The notes below the pieces were generated by a model. It was given only the letters and a program-made list of their open reading frames with translations. It did no database searches and had not been told where the DNA came from. Below are positions 50,533 through 60,800 of a stretch of 64,000 nucleotides of DNA, piece by piece. The DNA is from Cranoglanis bouderius. Lineage: Eukaryota > Chordata > Actinopteri > Siluriformes > Cranoglanididae. The stretch's first letter is position 1, and each line of letters begins with the position of its first letter. A program made the position numbers and the translations under genes. Location: positions 2,262,513-2,326,512 of the forward strand of contig CM042565.1 of NCBI GenBank assembly GCA_023630585.1. The letters are read 5' to 3'.

Positions 50533-51215
50533 TATAGCAGTGTTAATGTGTTTAATACGCGTTATATTAACAACACTACCTTAAATGCTATTAAAGGTTA
50601 TAACGCATGCGCAATTTATACGTGATAACCTAGACAAGGAGCAAATGGTAACCGGAGAATATAAAACATTTGTTTGTTTGTTTGTTTGTTTGTTTAAAAA
50701 AAAAAATCCAGATTAAAAGCAGTTTTAACTAAAATCACCGGAAGTTGCTTTGTTTTGATCCGACAGCTTAATGTGTTCGGACGGAAATATAATCACAATA
50801 ATTTAGGAATAATTAAGAAATAATTTTAAAGTATTTATCAGTATAATTTATTATTTTATTGAGATATTTTTAATCGAGTGTCATCTAATTTATTTAATTC
50901 ACAAACGCGGTTAGTAAACGTTTCATTTCATATGTTTTAATTGCAGAATCCCAAATATAGTACTGTTCTCTGTTTAAGTGCCCTAGCTAGGGTGTTAAAT
51001 AACAGCTTCTACTCGCCACATAGTGCACTTCTATAAGCCAAAAGGAGTGATTAGGGATTGAGCCGGTCTACTTCCTGGTCCGTCCCTCTATGTGGTCCGG
51101 CTTATGTGGGTTCAGGTGTAACGGTTCTGCCGGGCTATTATAGCTGACGGTGTCCGGTACCGGGTGTTTTTTTGTGTTCCGTGTGTAATGCTGAGGTTCT
51201 GGTGCCGGAGGCGCG
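50533..51215. promoter_or_regulatory. Bidirectional promoter between ogfod2 and the GIN gene
   Basis: The two start codons lie 683 bp apart on opposite strands. The interval holds ACCGGAAGT (50737-50745), a full ETS/GABPA-type site, a second ETS-like site in the other direction (ACTTCCTGGT, about 51070-51079), and GCATGCGC (50605-50612), the core of an NRF1 site. ETS and NRF1 sites are typical of divergent housekeeping promoters. No TATA box stands at a fitting distance from either start. Factor binding is inferred from motif only. Confidence 0.6.
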
Positions 51216-52939
51216 ATGCTGAGTGTGGACTCGTTTCAGGTAGCCGAGGAGGAGGTGGTGGAGTCGAGCTCCAGCCGTCTGGGCGACATTTACACGCTGG
51301 TGTCTGAGGGCTGCTACCCGCACGCCATGAACCCCATCCGCAAGAAGAACCTGAAACGATACGCGCAGAAATTCATCATCGACGGTGAGCGCGCGCGCAA
51401 CTCTCTCACTCACTCACTCACACCGCGGTACCGGTCATCAGGACCGCGCGTGACACTTACTATACACAACCTATAATCTCTAATGTAAAACAAATGGCCC
51501 AGGGAACATCTGTACACCTTTAATGTCTATCTGTCAATCAATCTGCTTACCTGCCTTCAGCCTACCCACCTGTCTGTCTCTCAGACTATTTGCCTGTCTG
51601 TCATCCTGCCTCCCTGTCTGTTTGCCTGTGCTTTGCTTTCTGTCTGTCTCTCTGCCTGTTTGTCAGTCTATCTATATATCTGTTTGCCTTCAGCCTACTC
51701 ACCTGTCTGTCTGTCTGTCTGCCTGCCTGTCTGTCGGCAAGCCTACGTGCCTGTCTATCTGCCTTTATGTTTGTCTGTCTCTCTGTTTGTCTATCTGCCC
51801 ATCTGTCTGTCTCCCTATCGGCATGTCTGTCAGCCCACCCACTTGTCTATCTGCCCATCTGTCTGTCTCCCTATTTACATGTCTGTCAGCCCACCCACCT
51901 GTCTATCTGTCCATCTGTCTGTCTCCCTCTCTACATGTCTGTATGCTGGTCTACCTGGGTGTCTGTGTATCTGTCTGTCTACGTCGGCGAGCCTTGCTGT
52001 AAGACAAAAAGGAAGACTGATGCCTGTCTGTCTCTCCGTCTGTCTACCTGCCTACCCTCGTGTCTCTGATTATCTCTGTCTCTCAGTCTGTGAGTAAACA
52101 GGATGTAATCTCTCCATCACCTGTGTGTCTGCAGGGTAAAACTGTCTCTCTCTCTCTGTCTGTCTGTGTCTCTGCAGACGGGCGGCTGTACTACGTGGGG
52201 ATGAAGAAGGAGGAGAAGCGTGAGGTGGTGATCGACGCCGAGCGGAAGCGTCAGATCTTCCTCGAGTGCCACTTTAACGAGCTCGGCCATCACCTGGGTC
52301 AGAAGAAGACGGTGCACCGAATCCAGAGCAAGTACTACTGGCTGGGCATCGTCAAGGACGTAGTGGACTGGGTGAGCGTGTGTGTGTGTGTGTGTGTGTG
52401 TAAGAGTGTGTGTGTGTGTGTTCACTCGCTTTTGGTAACCGACCTCGTCCTTTAGATCAAAGTGTGTGAGACGTGTCAGCACGCAGAGCGGAACAAAAAC
52501 ATGGCGAGGACGCCGAGGCCGCTGAAGGTCGACGGCCCCTGGGACACCGTTACGGTGGAAATAATGGGTACGTGTGTTCCGCTGTGGCACCAATCACACG
52601 TTCTCTATTTGTTGTCTGCGTTTGTTGATTATTTTCCTGTAGCAGCAGGACGCAGAGGGTTGTATTCCTCTGATTATTAAGTAGTTACGGACATTCGGTT
52701 ATTAAAAGAATATGAACACGCTGTTTGAACCCAGGCCCGTTCCCCTGCACTACTCAAGGAGGAAACACTCACCTGGTCATCATCACAGATTATTACAGTA
52801 AGTGGGTGGAGGCGTTTCCTGTCCAGAAGAGAGACGCCCTTTGTGTGGCGAGATGCATTTCATCAACCGTTTATCGGTAAACAGCCCTCTTTCCGTTCTG
52901 TCATTATGAGATTTGCCTGTGTGTTATCATCTCTATGAT

Positions 52940-52985
<46 letters not shown>

Positions 52986-55720
52986 GCAGGTACGGCTCAG
53001 TAAAAACCATACACTGCTCTCAGAACGCCGACTTCTGTGGCGAGGTAAAAATCCTCATGTCTTTCTCTCTCTCTCTAACGACTCGCACACGTTCACACAG
53101 TTTGCTGAAGTGTTACCGTGATGCGTTGTAGGTGAGCAAGCAGCTGAGCGAGCGCTGGAGTTTGCAGCTGAAGGTCCAGCACAACGCTCTGCTGGAGCAC
53201 GCGAACACTCTGCTGAAGGACACCATAAAGCAGGTGGCGGCGGAGAAGCAGGCCGAGTGGGACGATTTCATCGATCCTATCCTAGCGCTGTTCAGGACCT
53301 CAGTGAACCCGGCAACCAAGTTCACACCCTACTGCCTGATGTTTAACCGCAAAGCCAGCATGCCCGGTGAGGTAGGCCTTCTGTGATGATAATCCGGGTT
53401 AGGTACGATGGTGTATCGCGATCGTTAAATCGAAAATATTGATTATATTGATAATCATCTTCCTGCTAACGACGTCATAAGATCATTTCCGGGTGCTTTG
53501 CGAAATGTTACATTTCCACGCTATATCAAAGCTGTAATCAGGATCTACAGTGTTTAAACTGTTGGACCAAAGGTTCACACAACCACCAGTCTCATATTCA
53601 TGACAACTCATATTCTCTCTCTCTCTCTCTCTCTCTCGTTCGTCATCTCACTGTCCTGCTCCCTCCACCTTCCAGATGAAGCTGGATTTACTTAGTTATG
53701 AGCAAGAAGCAGGAAACTATTCCCTCGGCGAGGAGCCAGACAACAGCTTCCTCTCGTCCATTCAGGAGCAGCAAAATCAGCTCAGCCAGATGGTAAATAA
53801 TAAGATAATGAGGTTTTTACAGGATCGTGTGAAGATCTGTAACAATTTGATTTACTCTTCAGGAACGATCATCGCTTTGGCTTGAAAGGTAGCCATTACG
53901 CATGTTAAAACAGGAGCCGGCATGATTTTCCTAGCATTCCCCACCAAATCTCTAAAAGCAGATTGCTTTTTTTTTTTTTTTTTACGTTTTGCACTGGAGC
54001 TTCGAGGCTAAAGTAGTGTACGTGATGTTCCTCCTCACACGGGGCACCAATAATGTAGGTGATATCAATGTTGGGATTCTCATTTGAAAAGATCTCATAA
54101 ATTGGTAACCGAAGAGTGACTTATACCTCTGAAGATCTCTGTAAACATATTTGTGTTGATGCTTGGAGAAGGGGTTTATAGTCAAAGCATAGCTCGCATT
54201 AGACCGTGAACCGGCATGCACACCAGCAAAATCTCAACAATGAATCGTGCAAAACTTGCGTCAAGCAAACGTTGGTTGATTGAGCCGGGAACTATATCCG
54301 GTAGCGTTTGGGTTGGGATGAAACCCAAACACTTGCCCCAAACCGGAACTCGTGCGAAAGTACAATGGAGCACTCCGAGGATCATTTGGCAGAAGAAAGT
54401 TATTCCCAAATTTCTCCTTGGGGATCAATAAAGTCCATCCATCCATCTACCTATCTATTGGGAATGCACCCTGGGACGCCGGTCCATTGTGGAGCATCAT
54501 GCATCATCGTAGTATATGAATAGCAATCAGCATAGCCAGTCCACATACTGGCATGTTTTTGGGAGGTGAGAGGAAACCGGAGAACCCAGCGGAAACCCAC
54601 AGACGCGAGGAGAACATGCAAAACTCCACACAGACAGTAATCTGAGCTCAGGATCAAAGCCGGGACCCTGGAACGGTGTGGCAGCAATTACCCCTTTCAC
54701 TGCAGTGGTGCCCCCTAATAAAAATCAGTTATCAGATTCCAGTACTTCAGACTTGCTGATGTGTTTAGGTTTAGGACCCAGTGGGACTTTGTGTCATCTA
54801 TAAACATGAACAAGACTTCTCTGTATCTTTGTCGAGGCATCATCCTGGACAACAGGCCTGTTGGGATCATTCCACCTCATAGTCCCCGCCTCCCAAAGTT
54901 GGACTAAAGTTGGACTTTTTCCAGAAAGCTGAAAATTGGTAGTATAGTATGATGGTAATATAGTATCACTTTGGTGTGTATATTTGGACTCTCGTTAACG
55001 CGTTTGCCTCACACCTCCAGGGTTGGGGGTTCGATTCCTGCCTCTGCCCTGTGTGCGGGGAGTTTGCATGTTCTTCGGGGGTTTTCTCCGGGTATTCCGG
55101 TTTCCTCCCCCAGTCCATAGACGTGCATTGTATGCTGATTGGCTTCTCTAAATTGTCCGTTGTATGCAAGTGTGTGCAGTTGTGCCCTGCGATGGGTTGG
55201 CACCCTGTCCAGGGTGTCCCCCGCCTTGTTCCCCAAGTTAGGCTCCAGGCTCCTCTGTTCCTCTGGTACGGAAAATGGATGGATGAACAGACACCTTTAA
55301 AACAAGTATATGAAGATTACAGTAACCACACAGCTCCAGTGCAGAACCAAAGAAGCAATCGTGTCTTGGGTGATCGACTAGATTTGGTGTCCGAGGAAAA
55401 GTTTTTAGTAGTTTGTCATTAATGCCTCACGTGTAAGCATGAACAGGGAATTTGTCTTCTTTCAGGTTTTTACCAACATGAACGCTGCCTACAAGCAGGA
55501 GAAGAAAAGTGCCAAACGGCGAGGCAGGAACGTGTCCTCCATAACCCTGACCGTCACCGAGCCCTTGTGCCCTCCAGACGACTCGCCCTCACCCAAAAGA
55601 CTGAAAGATGACCTGTTCCTGACGTTTCCCGTAGAGACGGTGATCAGCGCCGTTCAGGTGGTGGCGGAGGAGGGGAAGGACGGGCTGGAGTACGTGCTGC
55701 CGGGGCCTGACGTACCCTGA
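51216..55720 (+). CDS. Domesticated GIN-family (Ty3/gypsy-like) integrase protein, probably GIN2 class
   Basis: Eight exons: 51216-51384, 52178-52371, 52456-52567, 52735-52876, 52990-53044, 53132-53371, 53676-53792, 55466-55720; 1284 nt, 427 aa, no stop or frameshift. It resembles vertebrate GIN1 (KKF/QKF...LYYVG, YYW, HCxC spacing) and transposon integrases. Exon 2 plus exon 3 form an H-H-C-C zinc-binding domain (ECHFNELGHHLG ... CETC). The rve core follows: PWDTVTVEIMGPF, YYSKWVEAFP, YGSVKTIHCSQNADF, ALLEHANTLL, WDDFIDPILALFRTSVNP. The usual D-D-E positions read E, S and E here, so strand transfer is unlikely. Exon 8 replaces the usual C-terminal part with a basic stretch (KKSAKRRGRN), PKRLKDD and an acidic tail. 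There are no LTRs, gag or RT around it, and the introns show it is a host gene. I cannot tell GIN1 from GIN2 by eye; the position by ogfod2 suggests the second paralogue. Confidence 0.85.
51515..52140 (+). repeat. (CTGT)n-type degenerate tetranucleotide array
   Basis: CTGTCTGTCTGCCTGCCTGT and variants fill most of intron 1 of the GIN gene. All three frames are open over some 480 bp because the array lacks A-rich stops; the Cys/Leu/Ser ORFs are artefacts. Confidence 0.93.
52945..52985 (+). repeat. (GT)n microsatellite abutting GIN exon 5 acceptor
   Basis: About 19 GT units ending 4-5 bases before GCAG|GTACGG. A shorter (GT)n with an interruption also follows the exon 2 donor (52377-52422). 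Confidence 0.95.
54440..54720 (-). repeat. SINE-like repeat, reverse orientation
   Basis: Reverse of the tRNA-derived layout: ACACACAGACAG-type words, GGAGAACATGCAAAACTCCA, TCAGGATCAAAGCCGGGACC (reverse box B). In GIN intron 7, with 54985-55290 as a facing copy of a related family. Confidence 0.6.
54985..55290 (+). repeat. tRNA-derived SINE-like repeat, full length
   Basis: Box A-like head (GTTAACGCGTTTGCCTCACA), box B GGTTCGATTCC, then GGGGAGTTTGCATGTTC, TTCCTCCCCCAGTCCATAGA, GATTGGCTTCTCTAAATTGT, CACCCTGTCCAGGGTGTCCC and the tail GGAAAATGGATGGATGA. In GIN intron 7. Confidence 0.75.
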
Positions 55721-56077
55721 CGACCTGATAACCGATTTGGTCAAATATCTGACCTGATGGATCTTCGACACAAGATGTACATTGTCCAGGATGTCTGGTG
55801 CTACGATGCTCTTAGTGTAACGACGCTTCTCTGGAGGTTCAGCTGTTCACAGGTCTGTGTGAACATCTCCGTGAAGGTCGAGGAAGCGATTGACAGCGAC
55901 AGTCACTACATCGCACACTTATAAATCGGGGCTCATGGCTACGAGCAGGATGTTTATTTGTAATAGTTGTGTTTTTGTATATAATGATGCAGTGATTGAG
56001 TAATGGCTGAAGGATTTTTTTTTTTGTGTGTCTGAATTTTCCCAGAATCCTTTTTTCATCATGTTGGCTTTTACGGT

Positions 56078-56083
56078 AATAAA
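56078..56083 (+). terminator. Polyadenylation signal of the GIN gene
   Basis: AATAAA 358 bases after the TGA, followed by a T/GT-rich stretch (TGTTTCTGATTGGGTCTTCT). Confidence 0.65.
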
Positions 56084-56231
56084 CACTAACATATCAGCAC
56101 TGTTTCTGATTGGGTCTTCTTTGTGTCTTTTAAGGTTTTTTTTCAGTAAATGGAAATAACTTAATGATGTGTCTAGTGCTAGTAAAAATGCTCATGTTTA
56201 ATATGTATACTTTGCCCCCAATATATACAGT

Positions 56232-56690
56232 ACATTCACAATCCACTTTATTAGGAACACGTGCTTGTTCATGCAATTATTCAATCAGCCAATCATGTGG
56301 CAGCAGCACAAATGCGTAAAATCATGCAGCTACAGGCCGAGGACTTCAGTTCACGTTCACGTCAAACATCGTGGAGAAAAAATTCGATTATAATGATTGA
56401 CTTTGGCGCGGTTGTTGAAGCCAGATTGGCTGGTTTGCGTATTTCAGGAACTGCTGACACACAACTGTCGTTAGAGTTTAGACAGAGCAGGAGGAAACGC
56501 CTTGTTTATGAGAGAGGTCAGAGAAGAACGATCAGACTGGCTCAATCTGACAGGAAGGGCACGGTAACTCAAATAATCACTCTTTACAACCGTGGTGAGC
56601 AGAAAAGCATCTCGGGATGATGATGCACAACATCCCGAAGCTTGACGCAGATGGGCTACAGCAGCCATGTTGGTTTCAAATGCCTACATT
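56232..56690 (+). mobile_element. Tc1-like transposon remnant, 5' part
   Basis: Starts CCACTTTATTAGGAACACGT and CAATCAGCCAATCATGTGGC, a terminus common in fish genomes. A decayed transposase frame follows with GQRRTIRLAQSDRKGTVTQI and, shifted, QMGYSS. The catalytic half is missing. Lies between the GIN gene and abcb9. Confidence 0.6.
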
Positions 56691-56699
56691 TTCTCAGCA

Positions 56700-57420
56700 C
56701 TCTGATGTTATATACAGTAGTTCATATGTTCATATCTTTGTTTGTTTGTTTGTTTGTTTGTTTGAGAGAAAGAAGTCATTTCATTCATTTTGGAGCCTTT
56801 CTACCAAAACCTTTCTACCAAGTTCCATTTATCCAGGTGCTCAAACTTTAATTAATATTGTACAATAAGCCGTCGCTATTGGTGGATATAATCATTTTTA
56901 TTTTGTCTGGAGAGATGTATAAAGATTTCCCAAAGTGTCTAAGCAGATAATGAATGAGACATTTATCTCCATAAACAAGGACGCTGAGTCAGGTTTGTAG
57001 TCCCACATGAATAAGAGTTTTATGTAATAAAGGTTAGGTTATAAAGTATTAATCCAGTATCCACCAATTTCTTAGATATTAGTGCTTTCTGAAAATCTTG
57101 AATAAATCCCAAATCATTCAGTTAGGACTATTTCGAATGAATTGGAAATTTATCTTTAATCATTGCACCATTCCCCCCCCCCATCTTCCCACTGGTATTC
57201 TTCTGAATATTATCATATCACAATATTTTTTGTCTTTTCATCATGTCTTATAATACCATTAGAATTGAATCATTTAAAAATTAAAATTCAATTTGAATAA
57301 TCTCAGATATACAGGCTGAGGAACCGAGCTCATCGCTACATTATTTGTCATTTTGGTGTCTAAAGCTGTTTTAAATCCTATTTATAGTGTGTTTTATTAT
57401 AAAACAGTTCCTCGTGGGGG
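56700..57420. other. Non-coding spacer before the abcb9 promoter
   Basis: AT-rich, with a (TTTG)n run at about 56740-56765 and a C run at 57174-57182. No gene seen. Confidence 0.6.
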
Positions 57421-57485
57421 CGTGGGCCTGTCCACAGGACAGGCCCACGTCCTCATTGGTCAGACTGAGAGACGTGGGCGGGGCC
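57421..57485 (+). promoter_or_regulatory. abcb9: Probable abcb9 core promoter: palindrome, CCAAT box, GC box
   Basis: A perfect inverted repeat (arm CGTGGGCCTGTCC at 57421-57433, 3-base loop, matching arm 57437-57449) is followed by an inverted CCAAT box (ATTGG, 57455-57459) and a GC box (GTGGGCGGGGCC, 57474-57485). The cluster lies about 400 bp upstream of the abcb9 ATG, in AT-rich surroundings. A 5'UTR intron ending near TTGTTCTCAG (about 57762-57771) would place the transcription start just below this cluster. Confidence 0.55.
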
Positions 57486-57887
57486 TATACGCCGCATTCA
57501 TGTTGTCTTCCGGACTGTGAGACTGCGTTTAAGGACAAACCGGACGAAAAAAACGCGACACTTTGTAAACATAGACAGCAACGCGATTCTTTGAAATGCC
57601 TTATTGATAATATTATTATTATTAGTATGAAAGTTTGTACACAGATTTGTGTGTAAAGGGGAGTTTTCAGCATCACGGATTATTTATTGTTTTGCCGGTT
57701 GTGTTGTTGTGCAACTCCAAGATGATCTTGAGAAGTGTTTACTACCTTTCTGATCGTTTTGTTCTCAGCACAGGCTGATCCCATCAGATCACAGTGTCTG
57801 CTGTTCTTCACTGATCGTCTGATGATCAGACAGATCGCTGCACTCTACTTCCTGACACGTGTCTCCACTCCAATACAAAACTACACC

Positions 57888-60800
57888 ATGAGGTTGACTG
57901 TGGTTGTTGGCTGCATCTTTATTTTTGTCCTGGTGGACAACGTGGTCTCCACCCTCCTCTACGTCCAATGGTCTGGTCCGAATTCGTTCTTGGATGACAT
58001 CCTGGACTTTGACGTCCATCGCTCGGTCCTGGATCTGTGGGTGGTGCTCCTGGTGCGTTCCTGCCTCCTTTTCGGTGCCTCTGTAGGCGTCTTGAAGAAC
58101 CAGCAAGATGGCCCGAAACGTGTTGCATCCTTGGACACTCCGGTGGTGCTCATCGGTCTCACCATGCTCTCCTATGCCCTTGCCAAGCTCCTGATATTCT
58201 CCGAGATGGGCGCTCTGATGCATGACCCTTGGTTCCTCAGCTTGTTCTCGTGGACTTGCATCTCTGCAATGGGGTCTGTGTTCTTCTGGAAGCTCCTGAG
58301 CAGGGCAGATGTTGCCAGCTCAGGTGTAGGAGAGAGGGAGAGGCTGGTGGACGGAGGAGAGGAGGAGGAACAAGAAGAGGAGGGTGAGACGAGAGGGAAG
58401 GAGGCAAAACAGAAGCCGAATTCTGGGGCCACTCTGGGACGTCTGTTGTCGTACTGTAAGGAGGACACAGGGCTTCTGTCCCTTGCCTTCTTCTTCCTAC
58501 TCCTCTCAGCCGTGTGTGAGTTTATACACACTTTTTGCAACCATTATATACTATTATACATACTAAATTGTTTACCAGTACCATTATAGACACTAAATTG
58601 AAAAGTGGCATTTAATAATATTATTAAACATGTATTAATCATGTACTGATTATATTTTCATAATATTATTGCAATATTTTGTTGGACTACCAACACTCAT
58701 ATTATATTATATTACAGTATATAAATGTAACCTTCTTTATACCACAGTGCTGTGATATAAAAATAGATATTTGGGGAGCCCCCTGAGGGCAGGTGTATGC
58801 GAATAATTAATTAACAGAACTGAACCAAGTACAGAAAGTTCCGTATTTATTTTAATTTTTCTGTTTCTCTAGGCGAAGCCTTTATCCCCTATTTCACCGG
58901 GAAATCCATCGATGGTATAGTGATCCATAAGAGTATGGAATATTTCATCAAACCGATGATTATCCTCACTGTTTTGGCCCTCGTCAGGTTCGTCAGAGTT
59001 GCAGTCATTTAGTAAAAGTTTCATGCATGTGTGTATATAATAATTATTATACTAAGTCTGACTAATAACTAATTTAAGTCTGTCTCACACAAAGTCTTCC
59101 ATAAATACATGCCCGAATATTTATATATCTATTTCAAAACGTGAAACTTTATCGAAACTTCGGCAGAAGTGGTATAGGGGACGGAATGATACGACATTAC
59201 TCAGGTTTTTCAAGATGGCTGCCCTCATAATGACACAGCTTTTGTGTGACATCACTGAAGAACTGTAGACTAAAACACTAAATCTCTAATTCTAGTTCCC
59301 TGGCCATTGGGTTTCGTGGTGGTGTGTTCTCGTTGACATTCGCCAGGCTTAACATTCGACTGCGGAACCTCCTTTTCCGCTCGTTGATGCGCCAGGAGAT
59401 CGGCTTCTTCGATGCTAATCATACAGGTTGAGTGCTGGATAACCAGATCAAAGCTAAGACCACATGCTAATCCTTCTACCATCGTCCCAGATTTAAATAA
59501 ATATTTCTATACCAGTATACATTTCATATCAAATGCATTGTATCCAATGCTTATGCACAAAATAATAGGGCTTGTGTAAGAGTCATATTCTAGGAAAATA
59601 AAGAATATAAATAGTTACTAGGTAAACATTAAATATAGTACTAATTAATCATAATCAGTAATCATAAGTCAACAATCATCAAGTCATAACAGTCAGTAGT
59701 CATAAGTCACTAGTCAACTGTCAGTAGCAGCATAAGCACCAGTAATCAATAATCATCAGGATCAGTAGTCTTAACAGTCAGTAGTCATAACAATCAGTAG
59801 TCATTAATGTCAGTAGCAACATAACAGTTAGTAATCGAAGGTCAGTAGTCATTAGTAGTCAAGTGTCAGTAATCCTAATGGTCAGTAATCATAACTGTCA
59901 GTAGCAGCATTAACCATCAGTAACTATAACAGTCTGAAATCATAGCAGTCAGTAACAGCATAACAGTCAGTAATTATAACTGTATTCGGGTCAGTAACAG
60001 AACAGTCATAACAGGAAACATTTTTTATTGATAACTGAAGACACAGAAATCGACTCAGACACTGATGTTCAACCAACATAGGTGACATCACGTCACGGCT
60101 GACCTCAGACACCACGCAGGTGAGTGACCTCATCTCGCAGAATGTCAACCTGTTCCTGCGCAGCTTCGTCAAAGCGGTCGGATTCTTCATCTTCATGTTC
60201 GGCATGTCGTGGAAGCTGTCGCTCGTCACCATCATGGGCTTCCCGTACATTGCCGTGCTCTCCAAGCTCTACGGCGAGTATTACAAGGTAAGTGTGCAAA
60301 CCTTTTCTACACCCCCCCCCCCTTTTTTTTTATTATAGATTAAAATTGGACACACTAACTGAGAATAAAAGTAAAAATAATATATCATGTGCAGTGTTCA
60401 GGTTCTAGTGAAACCTGCTGGAACCTATAACATGGGCTAGGCTTATTCATCAGCTTATATTTCCCTAATTGTAGAACTAATGTTTACTTATGGTGCCTTA
60501 TGAAAAAAAATATACTCAAGGTGCTATTGACCCTCCCTCCACATCTGACTATTAAAAATGTATGCAAATGTTTCTATCAATGTTGTCTTGCAGAAACTAA
60601 CCAAAGAGGTGCAGACATCACTGGCTCAGGCCAACAAAGTGGCAGAGGAGACGATCTCGGCCATGCGGACGGTGCGCAGCTTCGCCGGAGAGGATCATGA
60701 GGCAGAGTCTTATTACAGCAAGCTGTTGGAGGTGCTTGCGCTCAACAAGAAGCAAGCTGTAGCCTACGCCTGCTTTATGTGGTCCAGCTGTGTGCGTATA

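Noticed and set aside
51523..52097. Cys/Leu/Ser-rich ORFs of about 159 codons in all three frames
   Set aside because: They come from a (CTGT)n-type array inside GIN intron 1; all frames are open for the same trivial reason.
51216..55720. Active LTR retrotransposon
   Set aside because: There is no LTR, gag, protease or reverse transcriptase; the integrase part has seven introns and altered catalytic residues.
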